NCBI RefSeq assembly: GCF_030129945.1
Contig: NZ_JARRAF010000004.1
Coordinates: forward strand, 1 to 64,000
DNA: 64,000 nucleotides
Source of the DNA: Parachitinimonas caeni
GTDB taxonomy: Bacteria; Pseudomonadota; Gammaproteobacteria; Burkholderiales; Chitinimonadaceae
Direction: 5' to 3'
Position 1 is the stretch's first letter. The number at the start of each line of letters is the position of its first letter. Below the pieces are notes generated by a model, which was given only the letters and a program-made list of their open reading frames with translations, did not search any database and was not told the origin of the DNA. Shown here one piece after another: positions 9,099-17,403 of the stretch. Both the position numbers and the translations under genes were made by a program.

Positions 9099-10424
9099 TC
9101 AAGGGAAAGGGTGGGGGTCGGTATTGGCGGGGGGCACAGCAGGCAGGCCCCAGTGCCGGGCGATCTGCTGCAGACGCCGGGTGTCGAGGCTGATGCGGCC
9201 GTCGCCAAACAGCAGGGGCTGCAAGCCCGGCACCACGGTGCGCACGACCTGAAAGCCCAGCGAACCGATGTCAGCGGCGGTGACATCGGCAGCCAGTGCC
9301 CGGTAGCCCATCTGCCGCAATCGGCCGAGCAGGGCGGTCTCGTCGCTCAGCTGCTGCAGGGCCGGATCATCACTACGAATGACCTGTGGGTTATCAAACA
9401 GGAAGTCGAGCGTGGACTGTCGGGAGCGATCGAGAAAATAAGCAAAGTGGTCGCTCGGGTTGTCGATAGCGGTCCGCTCAGGCAAGGGCGAGCCTGACTG
9501 CAGAATGGAATCCGCCCAGATATAGCCGTGCAGCGACTCTATCACCGCTTTATTGATGGCCTGGGTGATCGACAGGTGGGCGCTGGCGCCCACCGACATG
9601 GTGGCGCCGTTGCGGTTACGAGCCAGGCACAGAACCACTGGCAGGCCAATGTCGGTACTGATGTCCCACAAGTCGATTTGCAGCGGCGAGGCTTGCAGGG
9701 CGTGCTGCACGCCAGGCAGCAGGCTGGCCAGGGTGGCGTCGGTCACTTGCAGGCGGCGTGGGGCATAGCGCATCTGCCACATGGCGGCAAAGGCGTCGCG
9801 CTCGATGGTTTCACATAGTCCCGACAAGATGGCGCGCTCGGCATCCATACCGCAGGCCAAACCGGTTGAGGAGGACTGAAACACAATCTCGCCCGGCTGT
9901 TTGACGCGCATGCCCAGATACACCAGCTGCGCCGGCAACCAGCACTCGCGCTCTGGTTCGGTCAGGTCTAAGGCGGGTACCCAGGCGCGGACCAGATCGG
10001 CGTCGGGCGCCGCAAATTCGAAGCCGGGCTGCCGGGTTTGCTCGGCGCTGAATAGCACAAAGTCTTCAAGCGGCGTGGCGGCGGCACCCAAAGCGTTCTG
10101 GCTGGCGTAGTGCAATTCGTCATCAAAAAAGGCGGAGGCCGAGTAGCGCTCGATGGCTTCACCAAACGCCGACCACAGGGCGGAGGTGCGGTCAAACGCG
10201 GCACCCGAACCGGCCAGACTGGCCCGGTCGCTGGCCAGCTGCTTGCTGCGACTGGGGTCGATCATCAGGGCTTTGAAGTCGATCATCATCGCGTTGAAGA
10301 CAAACAGGCCGCGTGCGGCCGGGTGCTCGGTTTCTTCAAACAAGGCGGTGATGATGCCGTGGCGCCGATGCACCAGAGCCTGATGGATCATGGCCAGACG
10401 GCCTGCTTCGGACAGTCTTTCCAT
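9099..10424 (-). CDS. YcaO (SagD-family) cyclodehydratase
   Basis: This 441-residue protein is a full-length YcaO-domain enzyme. It has the Glu-rich nucleotide-binding motifs SAFGEAIERYSA (about 86-97), GLCETIERDAFAAMW (about 205-219) and KAVIESLHGYIW. It ends in DPHPFP, a PxPxP motif, which marks YcaO proteins that make azolines. The reaction is ATP-dependent backbone cyclodehydration of Cys, Ser and Thr to thiazolines and oxazolines, done together with the leader-binding partner encoded 3 bp upstream. The close spacing and order (leader-binding, YcaO, dehydrogenase) match known TOMM loci. Confidence 0.95.
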   Translation of the reverse strand: MERLSEAGRLAMIHQALVHRRHGIITALFEETEHPAARGLFVFNAMMIDFKALMIDPSRSKQLASDRASLAGSGAAFDRTSALWSAFGEAIERYSASAFFDDELHYASQNALGAAATPLEDFVLFSAEQTRQPGFEFAAPDADLVRAWVPALDLTEPERECWLPAQLVYLGMRVKQPGEIVFQSSSTGLACGMDAERAILSGLCETIERDAFAAMWQMRYAPRRLQVTDATLASLLPGVQHALQASPLQIDLWDISTDIGLPVVLCLARNRNGATMSVGASAHLSITQAINKAVIESLHGYIWADSILQSGSPLPERTAIDNPSDHFAYFLDRSRQSTLDFLFDNPQVIRSDDPALQQLSDETALLGRLRQMGYRALAADVTAADIGSLGFQVVRTVVPGLQPLLFGDGRISLDTRRLQQIARHWGLPAVPPANTDPHPFP

Positions 10425-10427
10425 GGT

Positions 10428-11402
10428 TTACCCCTTGCGCCGCAGCTGGGCATGCAAAAACGCGGTGCCCACCGGACGCCCGGTATTGGCGGTGCCGCAG
10501 ACCGGGCAGCGCGGCAGGCGCAAGACCAGACTGCGCTGGACTTCGCCACTGAAACTGTCGATTTCGCAAAACTGGCCCAGATGCAGGTTTTCCAGCGTGC
10601 CACTCAGATAGCGCATCACCATGCGCGAAGCTTCGGCAACGGCCCACTGAATGGCCAGTTTGCTGGGCAGCGCGTGGTAGAGCACATTGTCCGCAACGGC
10701 GCGCGAATCGAATTCGGCAACAAACCGACGGGTGGCCCGTACGCGGTGGAAGTAGCACTCATAACAGGCAGTGGCCTTGGGGATCACCAGCGGGCCGCAC
10801 TGCACGGTGGTCCAGTCGATGCCCAGATACAGGCTGGTCATGTTGTGCGCGATGGCCTGCTGGTTGAGCTGTCGTGACTGCGCGAAATTTTCATAGTCGG
10901 CACAGGCCACCAGCATGCAACGACGATCCGGGAACGCCGGCAGCGTGGTGTCGGCGGATAGTCGCGTCACGGGTACGTCCATGTCGATCAAGGCTTGCGC
11001 CAGCGCATCAGCCAGGGCGCCTTTCCCTGCCAGCGCCACCATCCAGGTCGAGCTATCCATAGTCGAAGCCGGATCGACACCGATCTGGCCATCCGCTTCA
11101 CGCCGATGCGCCAGATGCTGGTGGGTGGCATCTCCACGACTGCGTGCATCGTGGCTGACCAGAACCTTGGTCTGCGCCAACGACTTCACCGCCGCTTCGA
11201 CCGCCGAGGCGGGAAACACGGCAGAGAGGGTCGAAGTCAGCTGATCGAGCACGATGCCATCCTGCGCGTGTTCCAGAATGCTTTTGATCATGCCGGCGCG
11301 ATCTTCAACCGTGAAGCGGCGGCCCACGACGGAGAGCGCAATCTTGTCGTCGCCCAGTTGGGTGACTTCGGCCAGCGGAGAGAGGTAGAGACGTGAATTC
11401 AT
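10428..11402 (-). CDS. TOMM precursor leader peptide-binding protein (E1-like)
   Basis: The start at 11402 (MNSRLYLSPLAEVTQL) gives 324 residues. The N-terminal ~90 residues resemble the winged-helix RiPP recognition element that holds the leader peptide. The rest is an E1/ThiF-like fold with two CxxC pairs (CYEC, about residue 200, and CPVC near the C-terminus) that should bind structural zinc. Proteins of this type present the precursor to the YcaO cyclodehydratase and activate it. The gene lies between the precursor gene and the YcaO gene on the same strand, which fits. I place it in the 'cyclodehydratase C-protein / leader peptide-binding' family from layout, not from a search. Confidence 0.9.
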   Translation of the reverse strand: MNSRLYLSPLAEVTQLGDDKIALSVVGRRFTVEDRAGMIKSILEHAQDGIVLDQLTSTLSAVFPASAVEAAVKSLAQTKVLVSHDARSRGDATHQHLAHRREADGQIGVDPASTMDSSTWMVALAGKGALADALAQALIDMDVPVTRLSADTTLPAFPDRRCMLVACADYENFAQSRQLNQQAIAHNMTSLYLGIDWTTVQCGPLVIPKATACYECYFHRVRATRRFVAEFDSRAVADNVLYHALPSKLAIQWAVAEASRMVMRYLSGTLENLHLGQFCEIDSFSGEVQRSLVLRLPRCPVCGTANTGRPVGTAFLHAQLRRKG

Positions 11403-11515
11403 GGCGCTATCGTGGTCGGTATGGTTTGGGGTTTGGCCGATGAGACGGTGCGCGAGCACTGAAGCCGGCTGGCTGATCCTGCAACGGCTCCCGAGGTTTC
11501 GGGCGGGCTTCAAGC

Positions 11516-11588
11516 CGGGGATGGCCAGGCGGTCATCCCCGACACTGCAAACGGCATCCAGCCATCAGACCGCTGATGCCGCATCAGC
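11516..11588 (-). promoter_or_regulatory. Two intercistronic hairpins after the precursor gene
   Basis: Two perfect 8-bp inverted repeats lie between the precursor stop and the leader-binding gene. One is GCTGATGC/GCATCAGC (11572-11588, 1-nt centre). The other is CGGGGATG/CATCCCCG (11516-11541, 10-nt loop). Neither is followed by a U-run, so they look more like mRNA-stabilising or partial-readthrough structures than full terminators. Such elements can raise precursor over enzyme expression in RiPP operons. Confidence 0.5.
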
Positions 11589-11605
11589 ACCTGCGTGCAG
11601 GGTGA

Positions 11606-11743
11606 TTAGCAGCAGCAGGAGCAGGAGCAGGTGCAGCAGGAGATGCTGACGCCAGCCAGTGCGCCTTCCATATCGTCTTGCAGGTACTCGGCTTCGGTCG
11701 AATCAATGATGAGGATTTCGGTCGTTTCAATCGTGATATTCAT
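11606..11743 (-). CDS. TOMM / linear azole peptide precursor
   Basis: This 45-codon ORF starts at the ATG at 11743 with a good Shine-Dalgarno (GAGAAGGGA, ending about 9 nt upstream); a longer frame to 11788 lacks this support. The leader (residues 1-31) is acidic and ends EGALAG, and the tail is VSISCCTCSCSCCC: seven Cys, four Ser and one Thr in the last thirteen residues, with Ile the only residue that cannot be cyclised. This is the composition of a substrate for YcaO/SagB enzymes. It heads the gene cluster and is separated from the enzymes by 203 bp with two hairpins. The core resembles thiopeptide cores, but no Ser/Thr dehydratase or cycloaddition gene is present, so a linear azol(in)e peptide is the better call. 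Confidence 0.93.
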   Translation of the reverse strand: MNITIETTEILIIDSTEAEYLQDDMEGALAGVSISCCTCSCSCCC

Positions 11744-11780
11744 TGCTACGTTTCCCTTCTCCGAATTGTTGGAAAAATGG

Positions 11781-11827
11781 GCAAACAAGTGTTTGCTTGG
11801 GGCAAACGACCAAGCCTGCCCGCAAAC
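11781..11827 (-). promoter_or_regulatory. Three GCAAAC boxes upstream of precursor gene (putative operator)
   Basis: GCAAAC occurs at 11781, 11802 and 11822, spaced 21 and 20 bp, that is two helical turns. The first is part of a perfect inverted repeat, GCAAACA-AG-TGTTTGC (11781-11796). The array lies 38-84 bp upstream of the precursor ATG, and just before it on the coding strand is AT-rich DNA (about 11830-11960) that could hold the promoter. No regulator gene is encoded nearby. Confidence 0.5.
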
Positions 11828-12335
11828 ATCCTAATATGTTGAGAATAATTGAATCAAGAATTTGCGATGCTGCAACTGCACACAAAACATGAATTGCCGC
11901 GATACGCTTTGTTTAGCTGTTTGTCATTTAGATCAAATGATCTAAGTGAGCTTTTTTAGTGTTTCTCCACAATTAACCCGCAATGTGACGCGGTATAACG
12001 CAGTTCTTCTAAAAGATGCCGCTTGTTTTACAAGGTGCGTAGAGCTATGACACTAATTGTAAGGTTTGGTTGTCGATTCAAAGTATGTGATTGTGACGGA
12101 GGATGGGTGTCCCGATGAGTCAGGCTGGATACTGGTCGAATGGCTGATAACACCGGTATTGAATGACCACACCGGTTGCAAAAACGGTGTTGCCCGGTAT
12201 GGCAATGCGGCAGCTCAGCAACTTCAGGGTCTGGTGTAATTGTTGTCGTCAGCGTTGAGCATGTCGGGATAAGCGGGCTGGCCCGTCAGCGGGGGGGATG
12301 CAATACTCAATCGAGATTGCAGGAGTGAGAACACG
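11828..12335. other. Divergent intergenic region between TOMM precursor and secreted-protein gene
   Basis: This stretch separates two divergent genes. The half next to the TOMM operon (about 11830-11960) is clearly AT-richer than its surroundings and probably holds its promoter, but I cannot fix -10/-35 boxes with confidence. The half next to the 12336 gene has repeated CACCGGT words (12151, 12170). I see no convincing small ORF. Confidence 0.4.
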
Positions 12336-13418
12336 ATGTTCAAGCTTTGCCGTGACATCCTTCCAATGGTCTGGGCCCTGGCAGCAATGCCTGCTGCCGC
12401 TTATACCAGCATCAAGTATGTTCAACCGGCGGTAGATGCCAATTTCTACAAGCCGGTTTCCGCGCCGGGGCAGCTGCTGACTTCGGCGTGGGTGAATCCG
12501 TTTTCATCACCGACCGGGGTGCCGATGCCTTGGTCGCACCTGAAGTCCGATACGCATCTGCGGCTTGCGGTGCTGGTGCCGCCAGGGGTGAGTGTCGCAA
12601 CCGGTTATATCAATTCGTATTTCTTTTCTGAACAGCTGTTTGGCGCCTCTTACCTGGACGCCCCTTACTGCCCGAATACCAGTCGTCCGGCCGGCAAGCC
12701 CGTCTGCAGTTATCCGGGCGTGGATACCGGCAGTGATTACTTGTACAAGGGCGATTTGCCGGCGTATCGCGTATTCAATAACTGGATCTATCCGCAGGGA
12801 AGCATCAGCCCGGTTGTCAATGAACGCGCCCGATATGTCTACGTCAACGTCTACAACCCCGCAGGTTACGAATTCGTGTTTGGCCAGTTCGATGTGATGA
12901 TGATGGTGGCTGATCCGGCGGCTTACCTGAGTTGGCTGAAAAAGCGCCCCTGGTCTGTTGTTTTCGATGGTACGCCAGGGCAATCGAGTGATGGTGTCGA
13001 TAGCGCGACCACACCCGTCAACCCGACCAACCCGGCAACCTGGACGCCGACCCTGGCCAGCATCGACAGCCGCAACCCCAGAGCGGTGGAAATCAAAGGC
13101 TTCAAGGTGCCGTTGGCACCGGCGCATGCCAATATGCCCACCAGCCTGTTTGTATTCGCGACCATCGGCAACACCTTTTACTTCCTGACCCGGCAGGGCT
13201 GGCTGATACCAACGGCTCATACCAAGCCCTTCGAACTGAGCTACAACCAGGCCACCACCTCCGCCTACAGTGCCAACATCCTGCCCACACCAACCGATTT
13301 GAGCGGCTTTCGCAATCTGGATCTGTTCATTGGCTATGGCATCGACAACACGGGCACCGATGCCTTGACCGAAATGCAGCGCAGCAAGCGCGCCATCAAG
13401 CTGCTGCATCTGGACTGA
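12336..13418 (+). CDS. Secreted protein of unknown function
   Basis: The product has 360 residues with a Sec signal peptide (about 1-22, AMPAAA before YTS). I do not recognise a family. The mature part is rich in Tyr, Pro and Asn, has one close Cys pair (CPNTSRPAGKPVC) that may form a disulfide, and no transmembrane segment after the signal. A Ser/Thr/Asn-Pro stretch in the middle (DGVDSATTPVNPTNPATWTP) looks like a linker between two beta-rich domains. A Shine-Dalgarno (AGGAG, 12320-12324) precedes the ATG. It is divergent from the TOMM operon and convergent with the type I secretion genes; its signal peptide argues against export by that system. Confidence 0.75.
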   Translation: MFKLCRDILPMVWALAAMPAAAYTSIKYVQPAVDANFYKPVSAPGQLLTSAWVNPFSSPTGVPMPWSHLKSDTHLRLAVLVPPGVSVATGYINSYFFSEQLFGASYLDAPYCPNTSRPAGKPVCSYPGVDTGSDYLYKGDLPAYRVFNNWIYPQGSISPVVNERARYVYVNVYNPAGYEFVFGQFDVMMMVADPAAYLSWLKKRPWSVVFDGTPGQSSDGVDSATTPVNPTNPATWTPTLASIDSRNPRAVEIKGFKVPLAPAHANMPTSLFVFATIGNTFYFLTRQGWLIPTAHTKPFELSYNQATTSAYSANILPTPTDLSGFRNLDLFIGYGIDNTGTDALTEMQRSKRAIKLLHLD

Positions 13419-13451
13419 TTGGCCGGCATGGCTGGGGTTCGTCGCTGACTT

Positions 13452-13470
13452 AGGCTCTGTTGACGTCTGG
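13452..13470. repeat. Single terminal repeat remnant
   Basis: TAGGCTCTGTTGACGT matches the outer end of the MITE-like family (copies A, B, C) but has no partner end nearby. It lies between two convergent genes. Confidence 0.55.
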
Positions 13471-13518
13471 GTTGTCACGTTTCTGCAGATCTGTCTTTGT
13501 AGAGCCTTCGCTGTGCGC

Positions 13519-14934
13519 TTACCGTTCCCGCAAACTCTCCTGCAGATGCTCAGAGAGCGGGCTGAGGAAGTATTCGATCACCCGGCGTTTGCCGATCTTG
13601 ATCTCGGCTGAGACGGCCATGCCGGCCGCGAGGTTGACGTCCTTTTTCTCTACCCGCACTTGGCTGCGGCTCAGCTCCAGCCGGATCGGGTAAGTCAGGC
13701 CGCGCTTTTCGTCCTGCACCGCATCGTTCGAGACGGTCAGCACCTTGGCGTCGATGGTGCCGTACTTGGTGAAGTTGAAGGTTTCGACTTTCACCTCGGC
13801 TTGCTGGTCGGCATAGACAAAGCCGATGTCCTTGTTTTCAACCCAGGCTTCCACCACCAGCCGCCCTTGCTTGGGCACGATCTGCATCAGCGGCTCGGCC
13901 TCTTTCAATACCCCACCGATCGTATGCACGGCCAGCTGTTGCACTACGCCATCCACGGGTGCCGTCAGCGTCAGCAAATGGCGTCGCTGTTCCGCCTTGA
14001 CCAACTCCTGTTTCAGGCTGCTGGCTTTGTCCTTGGCCTGGTTTAGTTGATCCAGTGTTGAGCGTTTTGCTTCCGCCAACAAGCTGATCCGCTGCTGCTG
14101 GTTCTGGGCAATGGCATGCTGGATCTCACGCTCCTTGCTGCGCTGGGCTGCCAGATCACGCTGGGTTTCGACCAGCGCCTGCTCTTTTTCGAGCAAGGCG
14201 TGCTTGGCCACAAAGTTCTTGTCGGCCAGACCTCGGAAGTCTTCGGCCCGTTGTTTGACCAAGGGCAGCGTATCAGCCAGTTTGGCGACCAGCTCGCGCG
14301 TGGTTTCCAGCTCGGCCTGACGGCGGGCGGTTTCTTCATCCAGTGTGGCCAGTTTGGCCTGCACTTCCTGATACTCGCCCAATAACAGACGTTGCTGGTC
14401 GGCCAGATTGAGGCGGGTCGGTGGCCTGAGTGGTTGTAGCTTCGGGGGCTTGCCGCTATTGAGTGCTTCGTACAGGGCTTGGGCCCGGGCCAGCGCCAGT
14501 TCAGCGGCTTCCAGTTCAGCGTCCAGTCGTTTGGCGTCGGCGCCGGCAACGGTGGCATCCAGCTCGACCAGGCTATCGCCGGCCTTTACCGGCTGGCCAT
14601 CGCGCACCAGAATCTTGCGGATCACCGCCAGCTCGGGCGCTTGGATCGTCTTGGTCCGGTCATCCGGAATGATCTTGCCCTGAGCGACGGCCACGACGTC
14701 GATCTTGCCGAAGATGCTCCAGAGCAGGGCAAAGCCACAGAGAACAATCAGGGTCCACATGGTCGCCCGTGGAATGGGCGAAGGCGGGGTTTCCTGCAGT
14801 TCCAGCGCGGCGGGCAGGAATTGCGCCTCATGGGCCAGTCTTTCCTTGGGGTCCAGTTCTTCCCGGATATCCCAAGCGGCGCGCCAGACGGCGGCATAGC
14901 GTTTGAGCAGATCAAGGGTAGCAGCGAGTCTCAT
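13519..14934 (-). CDS. HlyD-family type I secretion periplasmic adaptor
   Basis: The start at 14934 (MRLAATLDLLKRYAAVW) lies 4 bp after the stop of the ABC transporter gene and gives 471 residues, usual for HlyD/PrtE-type adaptors. There is one transmembrane helix (about 59-78), then the lipoyl half-motif (IIPDDRTKTIQAPELAVIRKILVRDGQPVKAGD), a long coiled coil (about 120-320) and the C-terminal beta-barrel/lipoyl return. It should join the inner-membrane ABC exporter to a TolC-like channel. No TolC homologue and no RTX or double-glycine substrate is encoded in the window, so the cargo is unknown. Confidence 0.93.
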   Translation of the reverse strand: MRLAATLDLLKRYAAVWRAAWDIREELDPKERLAHEAQFLPAALELQETPPSPIPRATMWTLIVLCGFALLWSIFGKIDVVAVAQGKIIPDDRTKTIQAPELAVIRKILVRDGQPVKAGDSLVELDATVAGADAKRLDAELEAAELALARAQALYEALNSGKPPKLQPLRPPTRLNLADQQRLLLGEYQEVQAKLATLDEETARRQAELETTRELVAKLADTLPLVKQRAEDFRGLADKNFVAKHALLEKEQALVETQRDLAAQRSKEREIQHAIAQNQQQRISLLAEAKRSTLDQLNQAKDKASSLKQELVKAEQRRHLLTLTAPVDGVVQQLAVHTIGGVLKEAEPLMQIVPKQGRLVVEAWVENKDIGFVYADQQAEVKVETFNFTKYGTIDAKVLTVSNDAVQDEKRGLTYPIRLELSRSQVRVEKKDVNLAAGMAVSAEIKIGKRRVIEYFLSPLSEHLQESLRER

Positions 14935-14938
14935 GGCA

Positions 14939-17110
14939 TCACCCCTGTTGCAAGCTGTAAAGGTAGGCGTAATAGCCATCGGCCCTGGCCAGCAGGCTGT
15001 CGTGGGTTCCTTCCTCGACAATCTGGCCCCGGTCCATGGCAATGATGCGATCGGCGTGGCGCACCGCAGACAGGCGGTGGGCAATGACGATCACGGTGCG
15101 ACCCTGGCAGATGGCCTGCATATTGTCGCGGATCACCCGTTCCGACTCGTAATCCAGCGCACTGGTGGCTTCATCGAAGATCAGGATGCGTGGATTGGTG
15201 GCCAGGGCGCGGGCAATGGCAATGCGCTGGCGCTGACCGCCTGATAGCCCGGTGCCATGTTCGCCGACAATGGTGTCGTAGGCTTCCGGCAATTCGGTGA
15301 TGAACTCGTGCGCGCCCGCCAGCTTGGCGGCTTCGATGATGGCCGGCATCGGCATGCCGGGGTCGGCCAGGGCAATGTTGTCGCGGATGCTGCGGTTGAA
15401 CAGCAGGTTTTCCTGCAGTACCACCCCGATCTGCCGCCGCAGCCAGACCGGATCGGCCAAGGCCAGATCAACCCCGTCGATCAGTACCCGGCCGGTTTCC
15501 GGCACGAACAGCCGTTGCACCAGTTTGGTCAACGTGCTCTTGCCCGAGCCAGAGCGACCGACGATACCGATGATCTGGCCGGGGGCGATCTTGAGCGAGA
15601 CGCCGCGCACGACTTCGGGGGCATCGGGTTTGTAGCGGAAGCGTACCTGGTCGAATTCGATGCTGCCTTCGATGGCAGGCAGGGCGGCCCGGCTGACCGG
15701 GGCGACCTCGGTGCGGGTGTTGAGGATGTCACCCAATCGTTGCATGGAGATGCCAACCTGCTGGAAGTCCTGCCATAGCTGGGCCAGTCGCATGATGGGG
15801 CCGGAGACGCGACCTGCCAGCATATTGAAGGCAATCAACTGGCCGACTGACAGTTGGCCGTCGATGACGAGACGGGCACCCAGCCACATGGTGAGCACGG
15901 TGACGACTTTGCCGATCAGCGAGACCGACTGGCTGGCGAGGTTGCCCAGATGGCCGACCCGGAAGCTGGCCGAGACATAGGCGGCCAGTTGGCGGTCCCA
16001 GCGTTCGATCACCCGCGGCTCGACCGCCATCGATTTGATGGTTTCGATGCCGTTGACGGCTTCCACCAGAAAGGCTTGGTTCTCGGCACCACGGGCAAAC
16101 TTGGTATCCAGCCGGGCACGCAGCACCGGCGTGACCAGTAGCGATAGCGCGATATAGCAGGGCAGGCTCAGTAGCACGATCAACGTCAGCCAGCCGCTGT
16201 AGTAAGCCATGACGGCGAGGAAGATCACTGAGAACAACAGATCCATCACCAGGGTGATGGCGTTGCCGGTGAGGAACTGGCGGATGTTTTCCAGTTCACG
16301 CACCCGCGCCACCGAATCGCCGACCCGTCGGGCCTGAAAATAGGCCAGAGGCAGGTTGAGCAGATGGCGGAACAGCCGGGCCCCCAGTTCAACGTCGATG
16401 CGGTTGGTGGTGTGCGAGAACAGCCAGCCGCGCAGGCCGGTAAGCACCACTTCAAACACCGAGACCACCAGCAGGCCGCCGGCCAGCACATCCAGCGTCG
16501 ACAGGCCGCGATGCACCAGTACCTTATCGGTCACAACCTGAAAGAACAGTGGCGTCAGCAGGGCAATGACCTGCAATACCAGCGACACGATCAGCACTTC
16601 ACTCAGCAGCTTGCGGTATTTGACAACGGCGGGGATGAACCAGCTGAAGTCGAAGCGGGCCAGTTCACCCGCCAGCGAGGCGCGCGAGGTGAAGAGGATG
16701 GCGCGGCCACTCCAGCGGCTACGCAGCTGGTCGAGGTCCAGCGTTTCCGGACGACCGACGCGGGGGTCTTGAATCAGCACCTTGCCATCGCTGGCCCGTG
16801 CCAGCACAAAGTAGCCGCCATTGACGTCTTCGACCAGCGCCGGCAGGGGCAGCTTGGCCAGCCGCTCAATCGATGAATCGACGGCCCGGCATTTCAGCCC
16901 GAGCTTGCGACCGGCCAGCAGAATGCGGGTTTCGTTGAAAGCCACCCCGCCACCAAACTCGTGGGCAAGCTGGGCGGGTTCGGCGGCAATGGCGTGAAAG
17001 CGGGCCAGGATCACCAAGCCCAGCAGGCCACTGTCGAGCGGCGGAGCCTGAGTAGCGGCCACCGCCGGGGCTGAGGGCTGGTCGGGGTTAGGAGTGTCCA
17101 TGGGCGGCAT
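14939..17110 (-). CDS. Type I secretion ABC transporter (HlyB-like, degenerate C39 domain)
   Basis: The ATG at 17110 is chosen; a TTG at 17119 and an ATG at 17101 are alternatives, and none has a clear ribosome site. The ~723-residue protein has three parts: an N-terminal C39-like domain (about 25-150), six transmembrane helices (about 160-430), and an ABC domain with GRSGSGKST, LSGGQRQR and IFDEATSALD. The peptidase-like domain lacks the catalytic Cys (GLLGLVILARFH at that place), as in HlyB, so it should bind rather than cleave substrate. It is encoded with the HlyD adaptor and is probably a separate system from the TOMM exporter. Confidence 0.93.
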   Translation of the reverse strand: MPPMDTPNPDQPSAPAVAATQAPPLDSGLLGLVILARFHAIAAEPAQLAHEFGGGVAFNETRILLAGRKLGLKCRAVDSSIERLAKLPLPALVEDVNGGYFVLARASDGKVLIQDPRVGRPETLDLDQLRSRWSGRAILFTSRASLAGELARFDFSWFIPAVVKYRKLLSEVLIVSLVLQVIALLTPLFFQVVTDKVLVHRGLSTLDVLAGGLLVVSVFEVVLTGLRGWLFSHTTNRIDVELGARLFRHLLNLPLAYFQARRVGDSVARVRELENIRQFLTGNAITLVMDLLFSVIFLAVMAYYSGWLTLIVLLSLPCYIALSLLVTPVLRARLDTKFARGAENQAFLVEAVNGIETIKSMAVEPRVIERWDRQLAAYVSASFRVGHLGNLASQSVSLIGKVVTVLTMWLGARLVIDGQLSVGQLIAFNMLAGRVSGPIMRLAQLWQDFQQVGISMQRLGDILNTRTEVAPVSRAALPAIEGSIEFDQVRFRYKPDAPEVVRGVSLKIAPGQIIGIVGRSGSGKSTLTKLVQRLFVPETGRVLIDGVDLALADPVWLRRQIGVVLQENLLFNRSIRDNIALADPGMPMPAIIEAAKLAGAHEFITELPEAYDTIVGEHGTGLSGGQRQRIAIARALATNPRILIFDEATSALDYESERVIRDNMQAICQGRTVIVIAHRLSAVRHADRIIAMDRGQIVEEGTHDSLLARADGYYAYLYSLQQG

Positions 17111-17403
17111 GTCTGGCAAAAAAAGGGGTGAACTATAGCTGAATCTGCCAGCGGCTATCTAATGGTTTGGTTGGGCTGTCTGGCGATTGTCGGATTTATG
17201 TCATGCAAAATTTTTTAAACTCGCAAAATCCATCAGGAAAATACAGATGCCCCTGATTGGTCAGGAGGCGGGGTCAACCAAAGCCAGATTTCTGGCCGTG
17301 CTGGCGCTTTCTAAGAACTAAGCCATACCGCCATGACAATTTGAATAATCGGCAAACCAGAGTGGTTTGGCGGGAAATTCACACGAATCAGCTGATGAAT
17401 CCT
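17111..17403. other. Intergenic region upstream of the type I secretion operon
   Basis: About 290 bp, AT-richer than the coding DNA, containing the likely minus-strand promoter of the T1SS pair. I see no ORF, RNA gene or clear operator here. Confidence 0.3.

Noticed and set aside
11606-11743. Thiopeptide antibiotic precursor
   Set aside because: The core looks thiopeptide-like, but no LanB-type dehydratase or cycloaddition enzyme is encoded in the cluster, so a linear azole peptide is the safer call.
12507-13478. Minus-strand ORF opposite the secreted protein
   Set aside because: It has no signal, motif or ribosome site; the plus-strand frame has both signal peptide and Shine-Dalgarno.
13519-17110. 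T1SS pair as the TOMM exporter
   Set aside because: It is separated from the cluster by an unrelated divergent gene, its C39-like domain lacks the catalytic Cys, and the cluster has its own ABC-2 exporter.
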